NCBI GenBank assembly: GCA_937952135.1
Contig: CALFYL010000004.1
Location: 1-64,000, forward strand
Source of the DNA: an uncultured Planctomycetia bacterium
GTDB lineage: Bacteria > Planctomycetota > UBA1135 > GCA-002686595
Length of the DNA: 64,000 nucleotides
Direction of reading: 5' to 3'
The position numbers and the translations under genes are program-made. The first letter of the stretch is position 1. Every line of letters starts with the position of its first letter. This document shows, one piece after another, positions 1 through 9,171 of this stretch. Below the pieces are notes generated by a model. It saw nothing but the letters and a program-made list of their open reading frames with translations. It was not told the DNA's origin and did no database searches.

Positions 1-2288
<2,288 letters not shown>

Positions 2289-2309
2289 CGTCGAGCGCGC
2301 GAGCGCGCC

Positions 2310-2987
2310 TTACGAGTGCATCGCCCAGGCGGGCATCTTCGCGAGGTGCGCTTTCGCGGCCGCTTCCGCCGCGCCGCGCTCGAGCTTCTGCATGCCCATG
2401 AAGTAGCCGGTCACCGTTCCTTCGAAGACCTGCTCATAGGGCCGCAGGCGGCCGGACTCGTCGGTGCAGTACGCGCAGTACATCTGGCCCGGCGCGGCGT
2501 CGGTGAGCGGCATGCCGCACGACTGGCACTCGCTCATCGCCACGGGGTGATAGAAGACCAGGCGGTAGCCGTCGGGATCGTCCACGTGCATCTCGCGGAT
2601 TCCGTAGAACTGCGTGCGCGGCGCGAGCAGCGGCTGAACGCCGCGCTCGCCGATCTGCGCGCAGTAGGCGTCGACGTTTTCGACCTGCAAGTAGGTGTGC
2701 AACCCGACCCCCGCCGGGTGCGCGGCGAAACGCTCCGCGGCGCGCTTGTGGTGCGGCGCCGCCTCGGGGTCGCCGCCGCACATCTCGCCCACCTGTTCGG
2801 GGCTCATGGCCGCGCCCAGCATCACCGATTGCTTGTCGAGGACCATGTTGCACCACATCGGCGCCTGGTCGTTCGGCCAGCTCTCCTTCATCGTGAAGCC
2901 GAGCTTGCGCGCGTAGAACTCGACGCTCTTCGCCATGTTCTTGCACGTGATGCCAATGGCCATTCCGCCGCGGTCGTCTGCTGCCAT
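2310..2987 (-). CDS. VOC-fold (glyoxalase/bleomycin resistance-like) protein with C-terminal zinc-ribbon
   Basis: Predicted 225-residue protein. Residues about 8-160 form a vicinal-oxygen-chelate domain: the start MAIGITCKNMAKSVEFYARK and the segment MHVDDPDGYRLVFYHP are typical of the betaalphabetabetabeta repeat. The C-terminal 60 residues carry two Cys pairs, CQSC and CAYC, like the small putative zinc-ribbon domain often attached to cytoplasmic proteins of this kind. The function is unknown; VOC proteins include dioxygenases, lyases and resistance proteins and nothing here fixes a substrate. The ATG at 2987-2985 was chosen because it precedes the first VOC strand closely. A 207-base divergent intergenic region separates it from the sigma-fusion gene at 3195. 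Confidence 0.8.
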   Translation of the reverse strand: MAADDRGGMAIGITCKNMAKSVEFYARKLGFTMKESWPNDQAPMWCNMVLDKQSVMLGAAMSPEQVGEMCGGDPEAAPHHKRAAERFAAHPAGVGLHTYLQVENVDAYCAQIGERGVQPLLAPRTQFYGIREMHVDDPDGYRLVFYHPVAMSECQSCGMPLTDAAPGQMYCAYCTDESGRLRPYEQVFEGTVTGYFMGMQKLERGAAEAAAKAHLAKMPAWAMHS

Positions 2988-3194
2988 GGTCTCGATCTCG
3001 CTGTGAGGGGTGGTCGTGCGCCGCCGGGAGCTGTGGCTCGCCGCGCGGCGCCGGGCCGAAAAGTTTAGCGACGATCGTCGAGCTCGCCCTCCACGCGGGA
3101 AGCGGCGCGGCCGGGGCGCGGACCGGCGCGCCGCACGGATTCCCGTATTCTTGCGTGGAGTCGCGCCGCCCGTGCGTGAGGGCTGGAACGAGCC

Positions 3195-5969
3195 ATGTCC
3201 GCTACGCCGTCCCCCAAGGTCGAATCGTTGCTCGCGCACGCGCGCTGGGCGCGTTCGCTCGCGCGGGAGCTGGTCGGGGACTCGCACCTGGCCGACGACT
3301 TGACGCAGGACGCGCTCGCGGCGGCACTGGTGCGACCGCCCGAGGACGCAACCCGCGCGCAGGGCTGGCTCGCGCGCGTGCTGCGCAACCGCCAGGCGTC
3401 GAACCGCCGCCGCGCCGATGCTCGCGACCGGGCCGAGCCGCGCGCCGCGAAGGCCGAGGCGCAGCCCTCGACGCTCGAGCTGGTCGAGCAGGCCGAGACC
3501 CAGCGCCGGCTCGTCGAATGCGTGCTCGCGCTCGAGGAGCCGTACCGCCGCACGGTGCTCTTGCGCTGGTTCGGAGACCTCCCGCCGCGCGAGATCGCGC
3601 GCACGGAGAACGTGCCGCTCGCGACCGTGACGAGCCGGCTGACGCGCGCGCACGCGAAGCTCCGCGAACGGCTCGAGCGCGACTACGGCAACGAAGGGCG
3701 CTCGTGGTTGCGCGCGCTGGCGCCGCTCGCGCTCGCCGACCTTCGACCCGCGGTCCCACTCGAGCCGGCCGCGGAAGCCGCCGCGGATGTCGCTGCGGAT
3801 GTCGCGGCGGGCGCCGCTGAAGGGACGGGCACGGGACTGTCCGCGAGCGCCGCGGCCGTCGCCGGCGCCGTCCTCGCGAGTTCGGTGGCGGCGCTCGCGC
3901 TCGTCTGGTTGGCCGTGCGGGTGCTTTCCACACCCGCTGCGGAGCGCGGCGCGAGCCTCGAGGCGAACTCCGGTGCGAACCGGTCGATCGCCGATCGCTC
4001 GAGTGTGCGAGCGGTTGCCGACGCCGCGAGCGCGAGCGGCTCGACTCGCGCGGAGCTCGATGCCGGCGAGCCCGCGGTGTCCATCGCGCCCCCGGCGAGC
4101 TCCGCGACGGTCCGCGGCCGCGCCGTCTTCGCCGACGGACGCCCCGCGCCCGGCGCGCGCATCGGAACGGGCCCGCTCGAATGGTTCGACGCGCAGCCCA
4201 AGCCCGCGGCGTTCCACGAAGTGTTCGCCGATGCGCAGGGGCGCTTCGAGCTGCCTCCGTCGAGCTCGCGCTGGCGCCAACTGACCGCCACCCACGCCGA
4301 CGCTGCGCCGAGCGAGACGCTGACGCTCGACAGCAACTCGATCGACAGTCACTCGCTCAACAGGCGTTCGCCCGGCGCGGCCGAGCTCGACGCGCGCGAG
4401 CCCGGCGAACTCGTGCTCACGCTCCGAACCGGCGGCCGCCTGCTCGGGACCGTGTTCGCGCCCGACGGACGCCCCGCCGCCGAGCGCGAAGTGCGCTTGA
4501 TGAGCGATTTCGGCGCCGGCGCGCTCTCCCGAACGACGGCAAGCGACGGCAGCTTCGCCTTCGCGGCGCTCCCCGTCGGCCGCTGGACGCTCCTCAGCTT
4601 CCCGAGCGACGCCGAGCTGTCCGAGCTGCGCCTCGGCGAACCCGGCTCGATCTCGCCCTTCGAACACCTCGCGCAGCGCACGCTCGAAGTGCGCGACGGC
4701 GAGACGCTCCACGTCGAGCTCGGCCGCGCGCCGGAGCGCCCCGTGGTCGTCGAGGGCCGCGTGACCGCGCGCGGCGCGCCGCAGTCCGCGCTGCTGCAGT
4801 TCGTCGGGCCCGGTGAACGCGCGCTCGAGTTGCAGCGCGTCGCGCGCACCGACGCCGACGGCCGCTACCGCGTCGCGCTCGCGGAACCGGGCGCGTACCT
4901 GCTCAAGGTCACGGTCTTCGACGCCCCGGGCACGCACAGCGTCGAGCGCGTGCTCGAAGCGCCGAACGCCGAGCGTTGGCGCCACGACATCGAGCTGCCG
5001 AGCGGCGCGCTGCGCGGACGCGTTCTCGACGCGCGCGGCGAGCCGGTCGCCGGCGCGAGCGTGCGCCTCAAGCGCGAGCGCGGCGGAATGCGCTCGTTGT
5101 TGACGAGCTTCAGCGACGCCCGGCCCACGCGCGAGGACGGCTCGTTCGCGTTCGAACGGCTCGAGGACGGCGCGTGGTCGCTGTCGGTGCACAAGGACTC
5201 GGGCAGCACGGGTTCGCAGGGCGCCGTCACCGACTCCAACACGGGCGCGGCGGCGCCCGCCGACAGCACTGCGGGCGTAGCGGCGCCCGCCGAACCCAAC
5301 GCGGGCGCAGCGGCGCCCGCGAGAATCACCGCGGAGCAAGGCGAAGTCGCGAAAACAGCCGCGAGCGTGAGTGCGGTGCTCGAGGTGCGTGACGGGCGGT
5401 CCGTCGACGACCTCGTGATCCGGATTGCGAACGGCGCCTTGCTCCGCGGCGTCCTTTCCGACGAGCGCGGCGCGCCCGTCGGCCTGGCTTCGGTCGTCGT
5501 GCACTCCGCGGACGGCCGCTTGCTCACGCCCTTCGCGTGGTCGTCGAGCAACCTCGACGGCGCGTTCGCCGGTCCGGCGCTCGCCCCCGGCGAGTACTGG
5601 GTGCACGCGCGAAGCCGTGAGCGGTGCTCGACGCCGCGGCACGTGATCGTGCGCGAAGGCGAAGCGCTGGCGCCGCTCGAGCTCACGCTCCTGCGCGCGG
5701 GCCAGGTGGAGGTGCGCTTTGCCTCGGCCGCCGAGGCCGCCGCCGCGACGCTCTCGCTGCGGGACGCGAGCGATCGCGAGTTCGCCGGCATCGTCGACCG
5801 CGCGAGCAAGTCGCTCGACATCCTCACTTCGTTCACACCCGGCCGCTGGCGCGCTTCGTCGCTGCCCGCGGGAACCTACCTGCTCGGGATCGAGTCCCCC
5901 GCGCGCGCACGTCGCGTGCTGCAGATCGCCGTCGAGGCGGACGGCGTGACGCTCGTCGACGGAAGCTGA
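3195..5969 (+). CDS. Membrane-anchored ECF sigma factor with large extracytoplasmic carboxypeptidase-regulatory-like region
   Basis: 924 residues. Residues 10-75 match sigma-70 region 2 (DDLTQDALAAALV, WLARVLRNR) and about 105-162 match region 4 with its helix-turn-helix (PPREIARTENVPLATVTSRLTRAH). After an Ala-rich linker there is one strong transmembrane segment at about 216-243, then about 680 residues of repeated Ig-like, carboxypeptidase-regulatory-type units (GRVLDARGEPVAGASVRLK, GSFAFERLEDGAW). With the sigma part in the cytoplasm the repeats lie outside the membrane. The architecture implies a sigma factor held at the membrane and perhaps released or modulated by an external signal; that is inference. 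No separate anti-sigma gene is adjacent. A second gene of the same architecture lies at 56934-59504. Start ATG follows GGAACGAGCC; SD is weak. Confidence 0.85.
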   Translation: MSATPSPKVESLLAHARWARSLARELVGDSHLADDLTQDALAAALVRPPEDATRAQGWLARVLRNRQASNRRRADARDRAEPRAAKAEAQPSTLELVEQAETQRRLVECVLALEEPYRRTVLLRWFGDLPPREIARTENVPLATVTSRLTRAHAKLRERLERDYGNEGRSWLRALAPLALADLRPAVPLEPAAEAAADVAADVAAGAAEGTGTGLSASAAAVAGAVLASSVAALALVWLAVRVLSTPAAERGASLEANSGANRSIADRSSVRAVADAASASGSTRAELDAGEPAVSIAPPASSATVRGRAVFADGRPAPGARIGTGPLEWFDAQPKPAAFHEVFADAQGRFELPPSSSRWRQLTATHADAAPSETLTLDSNSIDSHSLNRRSPGAAELDAREPGELVLTLRTGGRLLGTVFAPDGRPAAEREVRLMSDFGAGALSRTTASDGSFAFAALPVGRWTLLSFPSDAELSELRLGEPGSISPFEHLAQRTLEVRDGETLHVELGRAPERPVVVEGRVTARGAPQSALLQFVGPGERALELQRVARTDADGRYRVALAEPGAYLLKVTVFDAPGTHSVERVLEAPNAERWRHDIELPSGALRGRVLDARGEPVAGASVRLKRERGGMRSLLTSFSDARPTREDGSFAFERLEDGAWSLSVHKDSGSTGSQGAVTDSNTGAAAPADSTAGVAAPAEPNAGAAAPARITAEQGEVAKTAASVSAVLEVRDGRSVDDLVIRIANGALLRGVLSDERGAPVGLASVVVHSADGRLLTPFAWSSSNLDGAFAGPALAPGEYWVHARSRERCSTPRHVIVREGEALAPLELTLLRAGQVEVRFASAAEAAAATLSLRDASDREFAGIVDRASKSLDILTSFTPGRWRASSLPAGTYLLGIESPARARRVLQIAVEADGVTLVDGS
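5232..5321 (+). repeat. Three-copy 30-bp tandem repeat inside the sigma-fusion gene
   Basis: Three in-frame copies of 30 bp (5232-5261, 5262-5291, 5292-5321) encode the decapeptides DSNTGAAAPA, DSTAGVAAPA and EPNAGAAAPA. They form an Ala/Pro-rich hinge between two Ig-like units of the extracytoplasmic region. Copy number could vary between strains. Confidence 0.85.
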
Positions 5970-6001
5970 CCGGCGCGAGCGCGCGACGCTACACTCGCTG
6001 C

Positions 6002-6490
6002 GTGCTCAAGAAGATCCTCTCGCTGCTGCGCATCCAAGGCGACGCGCCCCTGCTGCCGGTCGGCGCCGTCGCACCGCCGTTCGAGGCGCTCGATCAACAC
6101 GGCCGCATCGTCAAGCTCTCCGACTTCGCCGGCCAGACCGTGGTCTTGTGGTTCTACCCCAAGGCCGACACGCCGGGCTGAACGCGCCAGGGATGCGGGT
6201 TCCGTGATCGAATCCGCGAATTCGAAGCCAAGGGCGCGGTGATCCTGGGCGTGTCCTTCGACAGCCCCGAGGAGCAGCTCGCGTTCGCGAAGAAGAACGG
6301 CTTCACGTTCCGCCTGCTGTCCGACCGCGGGCGCAAGATCGGGCTCGACTACCGCGCGTGCAAGTCGCCGCAGGACAAGTTCGCCGCGCGCTACACCTAC
6401 GTGATCGGTCCCGACGGACGGATCCGCGAGGCGCTGGCGACCGCGAATCCGGCCGGCCAGGCGGACGACCTGCTGAAGCGCCTGAAGTAG
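6002..6490 (+). CDS. Peroxiredoxin of the Bcp/PrxQ type with in-frame TGA at the peroxidatic Cys (candidate selenoprotein)
   Basis: A 162-residue AhpC/TSA-fold peroxiredoxin read through one TGA. Codons 1-59 end in FYPKADTPG, exactly the text that precedes the peroxidatic Cys of Bcp proteins; codon 60 (6179-6181) is TGA; the same frame goes on with TRQGCGFRD, which keeps the second Cys (residue 65) at the usual +5 position, and then the rest of the fold to TAG 6488-6490. The domain is complete and no frameshift is needed, so the simplest reading is selenocysteine at residue 60, forming a Sec-Cys pair. A stem-loop at 6195-6217 fits a bacterial SECIS. Alternatives are a nonsense mutation or a sequencing error in TGC/TGT. 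Sel genes are not in the window. Start is GTG 6002; no strong SD is visible. Confidence 0.82.
6195..6217 (+). promoter_or_regulatory. Candidate bacterial SECIS element of the peroxiredoxin gene
   Basis: Perfect 8-bp stem GCGGGTTC (6195-6202) with GAATCCGC (6210-6217), one pair being G-U, and a 7-nt apical loop CGTGATC. The loop begins 21 nt after the TGA at 6179-6181 and has a G at its second position. Published bacterial SECIS rules ask for about 16-37 nt to the loop, a short stem and a G in the first two loop bases, so all are met. SelB binding is inferred. Confidence 0.7.
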
Positions 6491-6565
6491 CGGCCCCCTC
6501 ATCCCATCGGGTGGGTGGCGGCAAAAACCCGCGCGCGGCGCCCGCAGGCTGGCGCGGAGCTGCGG

Positions 6566-9145
6566 ATGGCTATGATCCGCACGTCGATGGCTCTCCCAGT
6601 GGGCTCGGGTCCCGCGAGCGGGCGCTGGCCTCGGCAGGCGTTGCTCGTCGCGTTCCTCGGCGGATCGGTATCCGTCGCGTTGAGCGCTATGGCCATGTGG
6701 CGCAACCACGAAGCGCGGCACGAGGAGTTCGCGGCGCAGAGCGCGGCGCTGCTGGCGGCGACCAACGAGCACATGGACCAGGCGGTCGGAGCGACGCGCG
6801 CGTTGCAGGCCTTCTGGGACAGCTCGCACACGGTCGAGCCCAGCGAGTTCGAGCGCTTCGCGCGCACCTTGATCGCGCAGTACGCGCACGTCGAGGCGCT
6901 GCTGTGGATCGAGCGCGTCGCGCCCGAGGAACGCAGCGCGTGGCGCCGGCGAGCCGCGCTCTCGACCGGCCATCCGATCGACATCGTCGGCGTGCACGGA
7001 AGCCTGCTCGAAACGCGTGAGTGCTGGCCGATCACGCTGAACCATCCGCGCACCGCGACGCGCTGGTGGGTCGGACTCGACGTGCAAACCCTCGTCGGCC
7101 CCCAGGTCGAACTCGCGCGGCCCTCCGCCGCGAACGACGCCCAGCCGCTCGTGGTCGCGCTCGCGGAACCCGACCTCGGGGTGGACCCGCCGTCCGAACC
7201 ATCCCGGCGCGCGCTGATCGCGCTGCCGGCGCGCGCGGAAGCCGGGCCCGCCGCTTCGAACGACGGAGCGCACGTCGGCTGGGTGGCGGTCGTGCTGCGC
7301 GTCGAGCAGATGGCGCGCGACGCGGCGCAGCACGTCGGCGTGGAGCACCTCCGCGTGAGCATCGAGCCGTACCGCGAACGCCGCGCCCTCGGTCCGTTCG
7401 AAGTCCGCGGCGCTCTCGAGCTGGGGCCGGCGGATTGGACCGCGGTCGTCCGCGCCGAGCCCGGATACGCGCTCCGTCCAACCGATTACACGCCGTGGGC
7501 CATGCTCGCGCTCGGGCTCGCGTTCAGCGCGCTCCTCGCCCAGCGCGTGCGCATGCTCGAGCTGCGCCGCGAAGCGCTGTCGCACGCGAATGCGGAGCTC
7601 TACACTGAGGTCGCGGGGCGCCATTCGGTCGAGACCAAGCTGCGCGAGACGCAGCGCGCGCTCGCCACGCTCGTCGCGAACCTGCCCGGCGTCGCCTACC
7701 GATGCCGCAACGCGCCCGAGTGGCCGATGGAGTTCATCAGCGACGGTTGCGCGGCGCTCACCGGCCATCCCGCGCGCGATTTCCTCGACGGAATCGTGCA
7801 CTTCGGGCGCGACGTGATCCACGCCGACGACCGGGCCTACGTGTGGAACGGAGTCCAGCAAGCGCTCGACCGCCGCCGCCCGTTCCAGCTCGTGTACCGC
7901 ATCGTGAGCGCGGCCGGCCAGACGAAGTGGGTCTGGGAGCAGGGCCGCGGCGTGTACTCGCGCGCCGACGAGCTGCTCGCCATCGAGGGGCTGATCAGCG
8001 ACATCACGGAGCGCAAGCTGGCGGAGGAAGGCCTCAAGCGCGAGATGCGCTTCGTCGAAGCGATCGTCGACAGCCTGCCGGGCAACTTCTACGTCTTCGA
8101 CGAGGCCGGGCGCTTCCTGCGCTGGAACGCGAACGTCGAGAAGGTCACCGGCTTCGCGCCGCTCGAGCTGGCGGCGATGAATCCCTTGGACTTCTTCGAC
8201 GGCGCCGACCGGGTGCGCGTCGAGCGCGCGGTGCGGCAGGTGTTCGAGGAGGGCCGCACGATCGTCGATGCGCGGCTGCGCACGAAAACCGGAGAGACGA
8301 TTCCGTTCCACTTCACGGGCGTGCTGTTCTCCCACGACGGCGCGCGCTACCTCGTCGGCGTCGGCATCGACGTGAGCGAGCGCGACCGCGCTCTGGCGGA
8401 GCAGGCCCTGGTGCGCGCGCAATTGCTGCACACCTCGAAGCTCGAGAGCCTGGGCGTCGTCGCGAGCGGGGTCGCGCACGACTTCAACAACATGCTCACG
8501 GTCGTGCTGGCGAGCGCGGGGCTCGCGCAGAGCTCGATCGATCCCTCGAGCGACGCGCACAGCTTCCTGCAGCAGATCCTGAGCGCGTCGCAGAACGCCT
8601 CGGAGATCACGCGCCAGCTCCTGACGCTCGCGCGCGGCGAAGCGGCGTTGCGCGGGCCCGTCGACGTGTCGGAGGTCGTGCGCGCCGTCGAGAAGTTGCT
8701 GCGCTCGTCGATCAAGCGCCGCGTGCAGATCGAATACGAGCTCGCGAGCGACCTGCCGAAGGTGCACGGGGAGACGGCGCAGCTCCGGCAGTTGGTCGTG
8801 AACCTCGCGCTCAACGCGGGCGAGGCGTGCCTCGAGCGCGGCGGCGTCGTGCGGATCGCGACGGGCCAGCGCTCCTACGAGTCCGCGGACCTCGCGCCGC
8901 CCGCCTTTCGCGGCTCGAAGCGCGCTGGGCCGCACGTTTACGTCGAAGTGCGCGACGACGGCGCGGGCATGGACGCCGAGACGCTCGAGCGCTTGGGCGA
9001 GCCGTTCTTCACCACGCGCGTCGCCGGGCGCGGACTGGGGCTCGCCGCGGTGCTCGGCATCCTCAAGACCCACGGCGGCTGGCTCGAGCTGGAGTCCAGG
9101 CCCGGCAAGGGCACGCTCGTGCGCGCTTGCATCCCCGCGCCGTGA
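6566..9145 (+). CDS. Membrane-bound sensor histidine kinase (CHASE-PAS-PAS-HisKA-HATPase)
   Basis: 859 residues. A transmembrane segment near residues 22-42 and another near 310-330 enclose a periplasmic CHASE-like region (SEFERFARTLIAQYAHVEALLWIERV). Two PAS domains follow, the second preceded by the PAC-like ending ISDITERKLAEE. The phosphoacceptor is His638 in VAHDFNN. The ATPase domain is intact: NLALNAGEA (N box), DDGAGM (G1), EPFFTTR (F box), GRGLGLA (G2). There is no receiver, so the phosphate must go elsewhere; the receiver-bearing protein 26 bp downstream is the obvious partner. ATG 6566 is preferred over an upstream GTG (6515) because GGAG stands 6 bases before it. The ligand is unknown. 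Confidence 0.88.
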   Translation: MAMIRTSMALPVGSGPASGRWPRQALLVAFLGGSVSVALSAMAMWRNHEARHEEFAAQSAALLAATNEHMDQAVGATRALQAFWDSSHTVEPSEFERFARTLIAQYAHVEALLWIERVAPEERSAWRRRAALSTGHPIDIVGVHGSLLETRECWPITLNHPRTATRWWVGLDVQTLVGPQVELARPSAANDAQPLVVALAEPDLGVDPPSEPSRRALIALPARAEAGPAASNDGAHVGWVAVVLRVEQMARDAAQHVGVEHLRVSIEPYRERRALGPFEVRGALELGPADWTAVVRAEPGYALRPTDYTPWAMLALGLAFSALLAQRVRMLELRREALSHANAELYTEVAGRHSVETKLRETQRALATLVANLPGVAYRCRNAPEWPMEFISDGCAALTGHPARDFLDGIVHFGRDVIHADDRAYVWNGVQQALDRRRPFQLVYRIVSAAGQTKWVWEQGRGVYSRADELLAIEGLISDITERKLAEEGLKREMRFVEAIVDSLPGNFYVFDEAGRFLRWNANVEKVTGFAPLELAAMNPLDFFDGADRVRVERAVRQVFEEGRTIVDARLRTKTGETIPFHFTGVLFSHDGARYLVGVGIDVSERDRALAEQALVRAQLLHTSKLESLGVVASGVAHDFNNMLTVVLASAGLAQSSIDPSSDAHSFLQQILSASQNASEITRQLLTLARGEAALRGPVDVSEVVRAVEKLLRSSIKRRVQIEYELASDLPKVHGETAQLRQLVVNLALNAGEACLERGGVVRIATGQRSYESADLAPPAFRGSKRAGPHVYVEVRDDGAGMDAETLERLGEPFFTTRVAGRGLGLAAVLGILKTHGGWLELESRPGKGTLVRACIPAP

Positions 9146-9171
9146 CACGGCGCCGACGAGGAGCTCGAACG

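Noticed and set aside
2988..5642. Very long open frame on the minus strand opposite the sigma-fusion gene
   Set aside because: It is antisense to a gene with clear domains, is rich in Arg/Ala/Gly with no recognisable motif, and results from the high G+C content removing stops. Only its 3' part (2310-2987), the VOC gene, is real.
6179..6181. Peroxiredoxin as a simple pseudogene
   Set aside because: Not excluded, but less likely: the only lesion is at the one codon where Sec is functional, the rest is intact, and a SECIS-like hairpin stands at the right distance.
6195..6217. tRNA T-arm-like text (GGTTC ... AATCC)
   Set aside because: Loop length and invariant bases do not fit a T-arm and no acceptor, D or anticodon arms surround it; the hairpin fits a SECIS better.
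6239..6490. Peroxiredoxin C-terminal part as a separate short gene starting at an internal GTG
   Set aside because: The frame before it, up to and across the TGA, continues the same fold with the catalytic loop; a separate gene would lack half the domain and the active site.
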